The notes: generated from the letters alone by a model not told the origin. A stretch of 64,000 nt of DNA from Arthrobacter citreus (GCF_009192745.1 NZ_VTFV01000003.1:496001-560000); one strand, 5' to 3'; shown: positions 33,599 through 43,445, counted from the stretch's first letter. Made by a program: numbers and translations.

Positions 33599-34746
33599 GC
33601 CGTTCCTCCGCCCCGGGCGTCAAAGGGAGGAAGGGTTTGTCGCAGCCGGGCGGCTGTTTCTTCCGGACTGACATCAGCGATGAAGGCCCCCATCGCGGCC
33701 TCGGATCCGGCGAGGTACTTCAGTTTGTTCTCGGCCCGCCTGGGTGAGGTCACCTGCAGGTGCATCCGGTAGGAGTTCCTGCCGGGATGCTCCACTGGAG
33801 CCTGGTACCACGCCGCGATATAGGGGGTGGGAGTTGGATACAGGCCCTCTATCCGGCGCAGGACGTCCAGATAGAGCGCGGACAGTTCTTCCCGTTCATC
33901 GCCGGTGAGTGAGGCAAGGTCCGGAACGTTCCGGTGCGGCACCAGATGGACCTCCAGCGGCATCCTTGCAGCATAGGGAACGTAGGCTGTCCACCACCGT
34001 CCGCGCGCCACCACCCGGTTCCCCTCCTCCAGCTCCCGTGCCAGGAGATCACCAAAAAGGTCACCGCCGGTTTCCGCACGGTATGCCTGGACCGATTCAA
34101 GCTGGCGCAGCGTCCGGGGGGTCGCGAACGGGTAGGCATAGATCTGGCCGTGCGGATGGTGCAGGGTCACGCCGATCTCGGCACCGCGGTTCTCGAAGAT
34201 GAATACCTGCGCTACGCCTTGGATGCGGGAAAGTTCAGCCGTGCGGTGCGCCCACGCCCGGATCACCGTACGGGCACGCTCCAGGGTCAGTCCCGCGAAC
34301 GAAGCATCGTGCTGTGGCGCGAAGGCCACTACTTCGCACCGCCCGGCTGCGGGGGCATCCGCTTGGGCAGCATGGACGCCGGATCCGGTGCCTGGACCGA
34401 ATGCCGGAAACCGGTTCTCGAAGACCGCGACGTCGTACGCACGTGCCGGAATCTCGGTGGCACGCTCCGGTCCGGAAGGGCACAGCGGGCACTCCGAAGC
34501 CGGCGGCAGGTGCGTACGCCTCTGGCGGTGTTCGGCGTAGGACACCCACTCCCCAAGCAGCGGGTCGTAGCGCATCCGCGGTGTTTGCGGGCGCGGGGGC
34601 AGGCGGCGGGTATCAGCAGGCGGGGTTGCACGGGAACGCGCCGGGGCTTCTCCGGCGTCGAAGAAATACAGCAGCTCCCGCCCGTCGGCCAGGTGCATCC
34701 GTTGGGGTTCAGTCTCCGGTTCAGGGTGGATGGCAGGGGCGCTCAT
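33595..34746 (-). CDS. galT: Galactose-1-phosphate uridylyltransferase
   Basis: The 383-residue HIT-superfamily enzyme exchanges UMP between UDP-glucose and galactose-1-phosphate. HHPHGQIYAYPF holds the catalytic HPH (H197, H199), C86 and C89 (CPLC) are probable zinc ligands, and ENRFPAF is typical of class I GalT. The first ~55 residues carry a Pro/Arg-rich stretch after the segment LADGRELLYFFD. It overlaps the alpha-galactosidase stop and the galK start by 4 nt each. The window has no galE to recycle UDP-galactose. Confidence 0.96.
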   Translation of the reverse strand: MSAPAIHPEPETEPQRMHLADGRELLYFFDAGEAPARSRATPPADTRRLPPRPQTPRMRYDPLLGEWVSYAEHRQRRTHLPPASECPLCPSGPERATEIPARAYDVAVFENRFPAFGPGTGSGVHAAQADAPAAGRCEVVAFAPQHDASFAGLTLERARTVIRAWAHRTAELSRIQGVAQVFIFENRGAEIGVTLHHPHGQIYAYPFATPRTLRQLESVQAYRAETGGDLFGDLLARELEEGNRVVARGRWWTAYVPYAARMPLEVHLVPHRNVPDLASLTGDEREELSALYLDVLRRIEGLYPTPTPYIAAWYQAPVEHPGRNSYRMHLQVTSPRRAENKLKYLAGSEAAMGAFIADVSPEETAARLRQTLPPFDARGGGTA

Positions 34747-36851
34747 GCACCCTCCGTTCGGCGGGCATGCAGCAGCATGGCACGCTCCGGGTTAAGGACG
34801 GGAAGGGGAACGCCCGCCGTGCCCAGCCAGGCGCCGCCGGCGTGCAGGCCTGTGGCAAGCCAGGCCGGCGGGGTGCGCTGCAGGAAAGTTCCCGGTTCAT
34901 CAAGTATCACTGGATCCAGCCTATAGCCCTGTTCCGGATCCAGCCCCGGCAGGGCGGCCCTCCCGGGAGTTTCGTCCAGGGTGCTGTCCAGTGTCGCGTA
35001 AACGTACAGCGCTTCACTGCGGTCCGGAGCGACGGCGCCGTAGAGCTGCAGCCCGGGGTCCGCCAGGTCAGCCCGAACGGCTGTTCCGTTGTGGATCAGG
35101 GTGCGGTGCTGCTTGTAGAGGGCAATGAGTCCGGCCAGCAGTTCCCGGTCCCGGCCCTTGGCTTCCCGAATGTCCCATTCCATCCCGAAGTGCCCAAAGA
35201 GCGCCGTCAGGCCCCGGAAAACCAGGCTGTGTGTCCTGCCGGAGGTATGCGCCTGCGGCGGACCGATGTGCTGGCCCACCAATTCCGGGGGCAGCAGGCG
35301 CTGGGTCCATTGCTGGATCCGCTGCCGCTCCAGTGCGTCGTTGGAGTCCGATGCCCACACCCGGTCCGCGAATTCAAGCACGCCCAGGTCCACGCGTGCG
35401 CCGCCGGAGGAACAGGCTTCGATTTCAACGTGCGGGTGACGGGCCTTGAGCTCGCTCATGAGCCGGTAGGCAGCCAGGGTCTGGTTCCGCGCAGATGGCC
35501 TGCCCTGCGATGCCATGTCGGTCAGGTCCCTGTTCTGGTCCCATTTCAGGAAGGAAATCTGATGGTTCGCCAGCAGGTCATCCAGCTGACGGAGTACATG
35601 CTTGAAGGCTTCTCCGCGGGTCAGGTCCAGCACCTGCTGATGCCGCCATTGAGGAGGAAGCTCCTCGGTGCGCGCGCGGCAGATCCACTCCGGATGTGAG
35701 CGTGCGGTGTCCGAGTCCAGGCTGATCATCTCCGGCTCCACCCAAAGGCCGAATTCCATGCCCAGGCCGCGGACGTGGCTGATCAGCGGATCAAGCCCCT
35801 CCGGCCACGCCTCGGGCGAGACCGTCCAGTCCCCGAGGCCCCTGTGGTCGTCCCGGCGCCCGCCGAACCACCCGTCGTCCAGCACAAACCGCTCCGTGCC
35901 AAGGGCAGCGGCTGTGTCGGCCAGTTCCCGGAGTGTTTGGAGGTTGTGGTCGAAATAGACCGCTTCCCAGGTGTTGAGCACCACCGGCCGCGGCCGGCGC
36001 GGATGGTTTGGCCGGGTACGCAGCCAGGTGTGGAAGGCGGCGGTGATGCCGTCCAGCCCGGCGTTCGAATGGGCAGCGTAGAGCCACGGCGTGGTGTACG
36101 ACTCGCCCGGTGCGAGTTCGGCTTCGCCCGGACCGAAGAGTTCCTCGGCTGCGAGCATCCTGGAGGGATCGGGTGTCCGTTCGGCGCGCACGCGCCAGTT
36201 CCCGCTCCAGGCGAAATGCACCGCCTGGACCTTGCCGTGCCGGTTTCCGAACCCCGGAGTCCCGGCAGCCAGCAGCACGGGGGCATCGTGGCCTGTGCGC
36301 CCGTGACGCCCCTCCCGCAGCCAGGTTCCCTGGCCGAAGGGAAGCCGCTGGGGTGAACGTTCCCGGGTCCAGCGGCCAGTAGTATCCAGCAGTTCCCCGG
36401 CCTCTGGGGCCACAGGCAGGCACACCGAGAGATGCAGCAGCTGGTAGGGGCCGCTTCCAGTGTTCGCAAGGGTGTTCCGTATCCTCAACAGGCCCCCTTC
36501 AAGAAGCTCCAGCTCTGTCTTGAGCTGCAGGGCTGTATCGGCGTCCTCAGCGGTCAGGGTGAGGACGAAGCCTGACTTCTGCACGTCGGGATTCCGGAAT
36601 CGGGGAGACGCATCGGCACGGTTCCGGGAACCCGAGACCAGAGGAGTTCCCCGCCACCCTTCAGCTGCCGCCGGCCACAACGGGTTGGCAACCACTGGGA
36701 AATCGTACCGGGAGTGGACCACGGGGGCGGCAAGGTCCGAAGCTGTGGGGATCTGTCCCGGCAGCACCGCTCCCCAGTGCAGGACCTGTGGAAGGCCGGA
36801 CACGTCCAGGATGACGGCGGTGCCGTCCCTTTCGAGTATTACGCTGCTCAT
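34743..36851 (-). CDS. Alpha-galactosidase, GH36
   Basis: The 702-residue enzyme hydrolyses terminal alpha-galactosides such as melibiose and raffinose. The N-terminal beta-supersandwich (~1-290) is followed by a TIM barrel with FVLDDGWFGGR (~322-332), GLWVEPEM (~368-375), nucleophile D438 in FLKWDQNRD and acid/base D502 in WASDSNDALER. No signal peptide, so hydrolysis is intracellular after uptake by the adjacent ABC importer. It overlaps both neighbours by ATGA. Family length is normal. Confidence 0.96.
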   Translation of the reverse strand: MSSVILERDGTAVILDVSGLPQVLHWGAVLPGQIPTASDLAAPVVHSRYDFPVVANPLWPAAAEGWRGTPLVSGSRNRADASPRFRNPDVQKSGFVLTLTAEDADTALQLKTELELLEGGLLRIRNTLANTGSGPYQLLHLSVCLPVAPEAGELLDTTGRWTRERSPQRLPFGQGTWLREGRHGRTGHDAPVLLAAGTPGFGNRHGKVQAVHFAWSGNWRVRAERTPDPSRMLAAEELFGPGEAELAPGESYTTPWLYAAHSNAGLDGITAAFHTWLRTRPNHPRRPRPVVLNTWEAVYFDHNLQTLRELADTAAALGTERFVLDDGWFGGRRDDHRGLGDWTVSPEAWPEGLDPLISHVRGLGMEFGLWVEPEMISLDSDTARSHPEWICRARTEELPPQWRHQQVLDLTRGEAFKHVLRQLDDLLANHQISFLKWDQNRDLTDMASQGRPSARNQTLAAYRLMSELKARHPHVEIEACSSGGARVDLGVLEFADRVWASDSNDALERQRIQQWTQRLLPPELVGQHIGPPQAHTSGRTHSLVFRGLTALFGHFGMEWDIREAKGRDRELLAGLIALYKQHRTLIHNGTAVRADLADPGLQLYGAVAPDRSEALYVYATLDSTLDETPGRAALPGLDPEQGYRLDPVILDEPGTFLQRTPPAWLATGLHAGGAWLGTAGVPLPVLNPERAMLLHARRTEGA

Positions 36852-39800
36852 GGCTCGCGGTTCCCTTCCGTGGTGTTGCCCTTGACTGTGAAGCGGATCA
36901 GCAGGTGCATGGATTGTGCCGTGTAGGCGTGTTCGGGAAGCACGTCGATTCCGCAGGACCGGCTGCCCAGTCCGTGGGCGCCGCCGTCAAGCACCAGGTG
37001 CCAGCGGCTGGAGGCCGGGAGCTCGGCGTCGTGCCCAGCCGCGGCCAGTTCGGCTGCTGAGTAAGGAAGCAGGGTGAAACCTGCCTCGGACGGCGCCTCC
37101 AGCAGTTCGACGCGAAGTGTGCGTCCTTGGGAGAGGCCGGCTTCAAGCCAGCGGACGCTGCTGCGCCTGCCGTTCTCCTGGGGACGGGGATACCGGGTAC
37201 CCAGGGCGGCGGCTGGAAGCTCGTGGACTCCCCAGTGCTGGGCTGTGCAGGAATCAGGGTAGGCCTCGCCGGGGCCCAGGCCCAGCCAGCGTACAGCTGC
37301 CGTTTCGCCCAGCAGGCCTGCCGGCAGCGTGAACACAAGTCCCAGCCGGGCCAGCGGGAAGCCCCAATCCGTGAGGGACTCCACGCTGGCGCCGAGGATC
37401 AGCCCGTCGGCCTGCGCAGTCCAGTCCAAGCTGACGCTGAATCCGCCGGCGGCGGATGGAGGTGAATACCTGTGGGTAACGGCGGCGGAGGCACTGTCCC
37501 TCCGGTCCAGGTTTTCGGTCCGTTTGCAGAGGCGGTCCAGGCGTGCGGCTTCCCAGTGCTCTGCGAGGGCGGTCACCGGACCCGGAGCAGTCCCGGCATA
37601 GCCGTCCCAGTCGAACCCTGCCGGCTGCTCAGTGCGCAGCTCCCGGTTAGGCTCGATAGTTCCGCGGTCGTTGTCCGTTGGTGCCCGCCAGGGCAGCAGT
37701 ACCGGGCCCTGGAGACGTATTCCGTGAAGCGACTCGAGGAGGCCGTCTTCGGCGAGGTGCAGGGCGGCGCCCCGGGCAAAGGCCGGCAGGCCCGGTTCAG
37801 GCACCGTCCCGGCACCTGGCTCCGCCGTTGCGGGAGGAAGTACCCGCTGTCCCCAGGCCACAACGTGGCCAGCCGGCGCCCACGGGCGTTGACCCCGGGT
37901 TTTCGCCGAGATCCGCAGCGCGGCCCCTGAAGCCGGAGGCAGGGACATCGCATCAGCTGCTTCCGGCGGCAGCGGCACCTCCACCTGCCCGCGGGGCGCG
38001 GCGTCGGGCAGTGCCAGGGTGCCGCTGGCAAGTGTTTTGCCTTCGCCGTCCCGCACCTCCCAAACGAGGTCATAGCCGCCGGAGCCTGCAAAGTCCTGCC
38101 GGTTGGTGACGGTGACGGTCTGCTCCCCCACGGTTATCCGGAACGGTTCAAACACCTTGGCAAGTTCCACCAAACCGGGACTCGGCGTTCCGTCGGCCAT
38201 GGCCAGCCCGTCTAGGACAAAGTTCCCGTCATGGACCGGTTCGAGGAAATCCCCGCCGTAGGCAACTGCCGGCTTGCCGTCAGCCGTGAACGCGTCAAGC
38301 CCGTGGTCTTTCCATTCCCAGATGAATCCGCCCGCGAACCTGGGATGGGCATCCATCAGCTCTTCATAGGCGGACAGGCCGCCGGGGCCGTTTCCCATGG
38401 CGTGGGCATACTCGCAGAGCAGGAAGGGCTTCGACGCGACCCTTGCTGCGGCGGCAGGTTCCATGCCCGGTATCGGGTGGCCCGCGGCAATCGAGCGGCA
38501 TTCCTGAACCGTTGCGTACATGCGCGAGTACACGTCTGTGTATTCGCAGGTGCGGTCCCCTTCGTAGTGGATGGGGCGGCCCGGGTCCGTGTCCCGGAGC
38601 CAGGCGGCCATCGCCGCAAGGTTCCGTCCAGTGCCGGACTCGTTGCCCAGGGAGAACATAATGACGCTTGGGTGGTTTGCATCACGGGTCCACGTGCGCC
38701 GGATCCGGTCCATGAGGGCATCGGACCAAACGGGCGAATCCGCCGGGTTGTCCTTCCAGTCCGTGAAGACAAACCCATGGGTCTCGAGGTCGCACTCGTC
38801 GATGACCCAGAAGCCCAGTTCATCCGCCAGGTCAAGCAGGTGGCTTGCCGGCGGGTAGTGGCTGGTACGGATGGCGTTGATGTTGTGGCGCTTCATGGAC
38901 ACAAGCTCCGCGCGGGAGAATTCGCGGGTCACGGCGCGGCCTGCAGCGGGGTGGAACTCGTGGCGGTTGACCCCCTTGAGCCGGACCGGAGCACCGTTCA
39001 CCAGCAGGCGTCCGCCTTCGGCCTGCACGGTCCGGAAACCAACGCGCAGGCGCACCTGTTCACCCGGGCTGCTCACGGACACCTCGTACAGCCGCGGCGT
39101 CTCCGCCGTCCAGGGATCCACGCCGGCCACCGTGACGGTATGCGGTTCGGGTGAGTTCAGCTGCAGCTCCAGCCCGAGTTCAACGATCACTGCTCTCAGC
39201 GGATAGGCATCCGGTGCCGACTGGGCGCTCAGCGTGAGCGTCCCCCTGCCGGCGTCGTATCCGGTATCGGCAACTACGTTGCGGATACCCCGGCGCGGCT
39301 GTCCCACCAGGGTGACCGGACGGAAGATTCCGGGCAGCCACCACTGGTCCTGGTCCTCCAGGTAGCTCGATGCCGAGAATTGGTGCACCCGGACCACCAG
39401 GCGGTTCCCTGCGGGCCGCAGGTGTGCGGTGACGTCGAACTCATGGGTCAGCCTGCTGCCGGAGGCATAGCCAAGTTCGACGCCGTTCAGCCACACCTTG
39501 AAGGTGGATTCGACACCCTCAAAACGCAGCAGTACCGCCTCCAGTGCGGCTGGATCCGCCAACGCCGTCCCGTGCAGGTCAAACTCCCGAAGGTAGTCAC
39601 CGGTCCCGTTGGCGTCCGGGACAAAGGGCGGGTCCAGAGGGAAGGGGTACTGCACATTGGTGTACCAGGGGCTCCCGAACCGGTTCTTCTCCCCCAGCAC
39701 CAGCGGGCCGTTGGCGGCATCGAGCATCCAGTGCCCGGGAACATTGACGGTGTCCGGAAATGCTTCACCGTCCGGGTCAGCCGCCGCGCCCGCAATGGAC

Positions 39801-39925
39801 GGGCTCCAGCGGAAGCCCCAGCTGCCGTCCAAGCTCACTTCCGGGCGGTCGGACTCGAAGGACGCCCGGGGAGGGAGGGACCCTGCGCCTGGGCCCGGGT
39901 CGGCATAGTACGGGAGGGAAGCCAC
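36848..39925 (-). CDS. Beta-galactosidase, GH2 (LacZ type)
   Basis: The 1025-residue enzyme has the LacZ domain order: jelly-roll domain (~25-205), immunoglobulin-like domain, TIM barrel (~310-610) with acid/base E429 in FSLGNESGTG and nucleophile E505 in FLLCEYAHAMGN, another beta domain and a C-terminal beta-galactosidase small chain (~745-1010). DECDLETHGF (~376-385) is also typical. No signal peptide. The GTG at 39925 has only a weak ribosome site (AGCAGG), and 35 nt separate it from the permease stop. Alpha- and beta-galactosidases in one operon suggest broad galactoside use. Confidence 0.96.
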   Translation of the reverse strand: MASLPYYADPGPGAGSLPPRASFESDRPEVSLDGSWGFRWSPSIAGAAADPDGEAFPDTVNVPGHWMLDAANGPLVLGEKNRFGSPWYTNVQYPFPLDPPFVPDANGTGDYLREFDLHGTALADPAALEAVLLRFEGVESTFKVWLNGVELGYASGSRLTHEFDVTAHLRPAGNRLVVRVHQFSASSYLEDQDQWWLPGIFRPVTLVGQPRRGIRNVVADTGYDAGRGTLTLSAQSAPDAYPLRAVIVELGLELQLNSPEPHTVTVAGVDPWTAETPRLYEVSVSSPGEQVRLRVGFRTVQAEGGRLLVNGAPVRLKGVNRHEFHPAAGRAVTREFSRAELVSMKRHNINAIRTSHYPPASHLLDLADELGFWVIDECDLETHGFVFTDWKDNPADSPVWSDALMDRIRRTWTRDANHPSVIMFSLGNESGTGRNLAAMAAWLRDTDPGRPIHYEGDRTCEYTDVYSRMYATVQECRSIAAGHPIPGMEPAAAARVASKPFLLCEYAHAMGNGPGGLSAYEELMDAHPRFAGGFIWEWKDHGLDAFTADGKPAVAYGGDFLEPVHDGNFVLDGLAMADGTPSPGLVELAKVFEPFRITVGEQTVTVTNRQDFAGSGGYDLVWEVRDGEGKTLASGTLALPDAAPRGQVEVPLPPEAADAMSLPPASGAALRISAKTRGQRPWAPAGHVVAWGQRVLPPATAEPGAGTVPEPGLPAFARGAALHLAEDGLLESLHGIRLQGPVLLPWRAPTDNDRGTIEPNRELRTEQPAGFDWDGYAGTAPGPVTALAEHWEAARLDRLCKRTENLDRRDSASAAVTHRYSPPSAAGGFSVSLDWTAQADGLILGASVESLTDWGFPLARLGLVFTLPAGLLGETAAVRWLGLGPGEAYPDSCTAQHWGVHELPAAALGTRYPRPQENGRRSSVRWLEAGLSQGRTLRVELLEAPSEAGFTLLPYSAAELAAAGHDAELPASSRWHLVLDGGAHGLGSRSCGIDVLPEHAYTAQSMHLLIRFTVKGNTTEGNREP

Positions 39926-39960
39926 GTGGACCTGCTTTCTGGAAAAGGTGGAACCGCCGG

Positions 39961-40902
39961 CTACTTGGTGGATCCCATGGTGAGGCCGGCTACAAAGTGC
40001 TTTTGGAGAAGGACAAAGATAATGACGGTGGGCAGGGCAACCAGGATTGCCGCCGCTGCCACCAGGTTGTTGTCCGTAAAGAAGGCGCCTTTAAGGTTGT
40101 TGAGGGCGCTCGTCACCGGCATTTTGTCACCGTCCCGCAACAGGACCAGGGCCCAGAAGAAGTCGTTGTAGATCCACGCGAACTGCAATGTTCCAAGGGC
40201 GGCCAGCGCCGGACGGGTCAGCGGCATGACGATCTGTGAGTACTGCCGCCACACGCCCGCTCCGTCCACCTGGGCGGCCTCCGTGAGTTCGTGCGGGAGT
40301 GCCCTCATGTAGTTGCTGAGCACAAACACGCAGAACCCCATCTGGAAGGCGACGTTGATGAGGATGATTCCCAGCTGGCTGTTGTAGAGCCCCAGCGAGA
40401 GGAACAACCGGTAGAGCGGGGTGATAATCACCTGCTGGGGCAGCAGGTTCGCGGCCGTGAAGAACATCAGGAGGGCGATGTTGAACCGGAAGCTGAAGCG
40501 GGCCAGGACAAACGCCGCGCAGGATGCGGCGAACAGCACCAGGATCACCGCCGGAACGGCGATGATCAGGGAGTTTAGGAAGTACTTGGGCAGCTCCGCC
40601 TGCGACCAGGCCGTAGCGTAGTTGTCAAAGGTCAGGGTGTCCGGCAGGGACACATAGCCCTTCTCTGCCGTTTCCGAATACGGCCGCAGTGACGTGTACA
40701 GGGCCCAAAGCAGCGGCAGCAGCCATATCAGTGCCCACAGGGCCAGGCAGGCGTGCAGGACTATCCGGGCTGCCTTCACCCGCTGGGTGCGCTGCGCCGG
40801 CACGGTCTTCCCGGTTTTGCTGCCATGCGTGCCCGGTGATTCCGGCCCCGCAGTGTTGCGCGCCGGCTCGGCAGCGCCTCCGGCCTGGAGTGTGTGGCTC
40901 AT
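39961..40902 (-). CDS. Galactoside ABC transporter permease (MalG type)
   Basis: The 313-residue inner-membrane protein is the MalG-type (CUT1) permease. It has six hydrophobic segments after a ~45-residue hydrophilic start and the ATPase-docking EAA loop ELTEAAQVDGAGVWRQYSQI (~205-224). The start overlaps the end of the other permease by 4 nt (40899-40902), with AGGAAGGA before the ATG. It forms a heterodimer with that permease. The transport ATPase is absent from the window; CUT1 systems of actinobacteria commonly share an MsiK-type ATPase encoded elsewhere. Confidence 0.94.
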   Translation of the reverse strand: MSHTLQAGGAAEPARNTAGPESPGTHGSKTGKTVPAQRTQRVKAARIVLHACLALWALIWLLPLLWALYTSLRPYSETAEKGYVSLPDTLTFDNYATAWSQAELPKYFLNSLIIAVPAVILVLFAASCAAFVLARFSFRFNIALLMFFTAANLLPQQVIITPLYRLFLSLGLYNSQLGIILINVAFQMGFCVFVLSNYMRALPHELTEAAQVDGAGVWRQYSQIVMPLTRPALAALGTLQFAWIYNDFFWALVLLRDGDKMPVTSALNNLKGAFFTDNNLVAAAAILVALPTVIIFVLLQKHFVAGLTMGSTK

Positions 40903-41810
40903 GCCGATTCCTTCCTGAAGGTCTGCACCAGGTAGGTGATGATGAAGGCCAGTGAAATGAGCAGGAGCACGACGGCGATCGCCGACCCAAAGCCGATTCG
41001 GCTGGCTTCCCCGACGATGTTGTTGGTGATCAGCACCGAGAGCAGTTCCAGGCCGTTGGTTCCCTTGTTGATGATGTAGACGATGTCGAAGGCACGGAGG
41101 CCTTCAATGACCGTCACCACCAGAACCACGATGTTGATGGGTTTCATGGCCGGAAAAACCACGCGGCTGAAGGTCTGCCACTGATTGGCGCCGTCAAGGG
41201 CAGCCGCTTCCTTCATGGAAGCGTCCACGCCTTTCAGGCCCGCGAGGTAAAGCACCATGATGTACCCGACGTGCCGCCAGCCCGCCGCCACCAGGACTGC
41301 CGGCAGGTTGATGGAGGAGTCGCCGAGCCAGTTGACCTCCAGCCCGGAGAGCTGGTTGATCAGGCCCTGGTCCTGGGAATAGATCAGCGTCCAGATGAAT
41401 CCGACCAGGGCAAGCGAAAGCACAACCGGCAGGTAGAAAACGCTTTGGTAAAAGCGGCTGCCCCTAATGGACTTGTCCAGGATGACCGCCAGCAGGAGGC
41501 CCAGCGGAGTGGCAATCAGCGCCAGAGCCAGGAGCCAGACGATGTTGTTGCGCAGCGCCGGCCAGAAGGGCGGGTAGATGGTGAATGCCTGCGTGTAGTT
41601 CTCCCCGCCGACCCACACCGGATCCGTCACGCCGTTCCAGCGGGTCAGGGAAAGGAACACCGAGGCCAGTGCCGGCCCCCAGATGAGCCCAGCGACCAGC
41701 AGGGCCGGTACACCAAGCATCAGGACCATCACCAGCCGGTCGCGCGCGGAGTACTTGCGCACGCGGCCGCGGGGACTGCGGATTCCAGCAGCGGGAGGTA
41801 GGGCGCTCAT
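40899..41810 (-). CDS. Galactoside ABC transporter permease (MalF type)
   Basis: The 303-residue CUT1 permease has six membrane segments, a long periplasmic-side loop after the first, and the EAA loop MKEAAALDGANQWQTFSRV (~200-218). It lies 27 bp after the binding protein and overlaps the second permease. A basic N-terminus (RGRVRKYSARDR) precedes helix 1. The start ATG at 41810 has a modest AGAGAACAGG upstream. Confidence 0.94.
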   Translation of the reverse strand: MSALPPAAGIRSPRGRVRKYSARDRLVMVLMLGVPALLVAGLIWGPALASVFLSLTRWNGVTDPVWVGGENYTQAFTIYPPFWPALRNNIVWLLALALIATPLGLLLAVILDKSIRGSRFYQSVFYLPVVLSLALVGFIWTLIYSQDQGLINQLSGLEVNWLGDSSINLPAVLVAAGWRHVGYIMVLYLAGLKGVDASMKEAAALDGANQWQTFSRVVFPAMKPINIVVLVVTVIEGLRAFDIVYIINKGTNGLELLSVLITNNIVGEASRIGFGSAIAVVLLLISLAFIITYLVQTFRKESA

Positions 41811-41837
41811 TCTGTGCCTGTTCTCTGGTCTCGGTTC

Positions 41838-43193
41838 TCAGTCCACGAAAATGGACTTTTTCTGTGTCTCGATGTCCGAGAGCACACTGTCCACGTTGTC
41901 CGGGTCATTGATGAAGGCCTGCAGTGAGGGGATCATCACCGTTGACGCGAAGTCCGGACGGGTGTCGCGGTCCATGAACTGGGCGATGTGTTTCGCGGAG
42001 GAAACCAGCTCCATGCCCTTTTGCTGCAACGCCGTGTAGCCCGAGGTGTCCGCGCCGTTCACGGGTGCGATGAGGCCCTTGTCCGAATCCGTGTTGATCT
42101 TCTGTGCCTCGGGGGAACCGAGGAACTCGAGCAGGTCCATGGCGGTACCGCCGTTTTGAGTGGTGGCGCTCATCATGAACCCATCAATGGGTGCATCGAT
42201 GCTGTCCGTGCCGAACTCGGGGTTGATTTCCGGGAAAGCGAAGAAATCCAGGTCTTCGAGGGCTTCCCCGCCTTCGGCGTCCTGGAACTGCTGGGACACG
42301 AACATGCCCAGCAGGTAGGTTCCGCTGGTCTTCTGCAGCAGTCCCTGCGCAGCCTCCTGCCATTCCCGTCCGAGGGCGCCTTCCTGGTGATAGGGCAGCA
42401 GGGTCTTCCACGTCTGGAAAACCTCCTTGACCTCGCCTGACTCCCAGGATTCCTCTCCTGCCAGCAGCCGCGTGTGATAGTCGTAGCCATTGATGCGCAT
42501 GTTCAGGACATCGAAGGTTCCCATTGCTTCCCAACCGCCCTGGTCGGCGAATCCGATGGGCACCAGACCGTCCTGCTGCATCGCCTTGGACAACTCGATG
42601 TACTCATCCAGGGTGGTTGGGATGGTGTAGCCGTTGTCAGCGAAAACGGACTTCCGGTAGAAGACAGCCCACGGGTAATAGGACAGCGGTACGAAGTACT
42701 GCTTCCCGTCGCTGGCCGTGGCGGCCTCCTTGAAGGACTGGCTGAAGCCGTCACCGAAACGGTCCCAGACGCTGGAGATGTCCCCCGCGAGCCCCTGGTC
42801 AGCGAAGAACTTCATCCGGTAGCCGCTAAACCAGGTGAAAACGTCGTCGGGATCGCCCTGCAGGTAGCTGTTGATCTGTTCCTGGAACGTGTTGTGGTCA
42901 ACCGTATTGATCTTCACGTCGGCGCCGGAGGACTCCATGAACGCATCCATGATGTTGGCGTAGGCGGCCTTGGGGACGGCGTCGGACTGGTTGGAACCCA
43001 CCGTGATGGCGCCGGTCCCCTCGGCAGTGGATCCGCCGCCGCCGCAGGCGCTCAGGGCAGCCATGGAGCCGAGGCCGAGGGCCCCGCCAAGGAGTGAGCG
43101 CCGGCTGACATTCACCCTTGCTGCGGCTGAAAGCGCAGAGGGGGCCGGGGAAAGCGGACGGGAAGCTGCGCGCGGGTCGAAACGGGGTGCCAT
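41838..43193 (-). CDS. Galactoside-binding lipoprotein of ABC importer
   Basis: The 451-residue protein is the extracellular solute-binding component. The N-terminus shows a twin-arginine stretch SRRSLLGGALGLG followed by the lipobox LSAC with lipidated C50, so Tat export and lipid anchoring are likely. The mature part is a family-1 solute-binding fold (PLSYYPWAVFYRKSVFADNG and DGFMMSATTQNGG are typical). It is the first gene of the operon; AAAGGAG lies 6 nt before the ATG. The ligand is inferred from the operon to be an alpha- or beta-galactoside or oligosaccharide. Confidence 0.94.
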   Translation of the reverse strand: MAPRFDPRAASRPLSPAPSALSAAARVNVSRRSLLGGALGLGSMAALSACGGGGSTAEGTGAITVGSNQSDAVPKAAYANIMDAFMESSGADVKINTVDHNTFQEQINSYLQGDPDDVFTWFSGYRMKFFADQGLAGDISSVWDRFGDGFSQSFKEAATASDGKQYFVPLSYYPWAVFYRKSVFADNGYTIPTTLDEYIELSKAMQQDGLVPIGFADQGGWEAMGTFDVLNMRINGYDYHTRLLAGEESWESGEVKEVFQTWKTLLPYHQEGALGREWQEAAQGLLQKTSGTYLLGMFVSQQFQDAEGGEALEDLDFFAFPEINPEFGTDSIDAPIDGFMMSATTQNGGTAMDLLEFLGSPEAQKINTDSDKGLIAPVNGADTSGYTALQQKGMELVSSAKHIAQFMDRDTRPDFASTVMIPSLQAFINDPDNVDSVLSDIETQKKSIFVD

Positions 43194-43309
43194 GGCGTCT
43201 CCTTTGAATCAATGGCAGTGCCTGAAGGTGCTGGAGGGTGCAGAGCATGAGCCTTAAAGCTCACAGATATGAACATGGTCGATCAGATTCCAACGCGATC
43301 TCGGAATGC

Positions 43310-43352
43310 CCACACTATGGCACAGGTCACACTGACGTGCAACAGTCACACT
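43310..43352. promoter_or_regulatory. Galactoside operon promoter with three direct repeats
   Basis: On the minus strand a TTGCAC (43342-43337) and CATAGT (43318-43313) separated by 18 nt form a plausible -35/-10 for the binding-protein gene. Three copies of AGTGTG[AG] lie on, between and upstream of these boxes (plus-strand CACACT at 43311, 43328 and 43347; spacing 17 and 19 bp). Tandem direct repeats over a promoter fit DeoR-type repression by the divergent regulator. Confidence 0.5.
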
Positions 43353-43445
43353 TGGCTGGGCAGCACACGGCTAAGCCGGAATGTTCGAATATGTTGATTC
43401 GGGTTCGCCTCCGTGGCAGTCTGAGAGCCTAAGAGAGGAAAACGC

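Noticed and set aside
43310-43352. Crp/GlxR-type TGTGA-N6-TCACA site
   Set aside because: TGTGA half-sites occur but all in the same orientation, with no TCACA partner at the correct distance.
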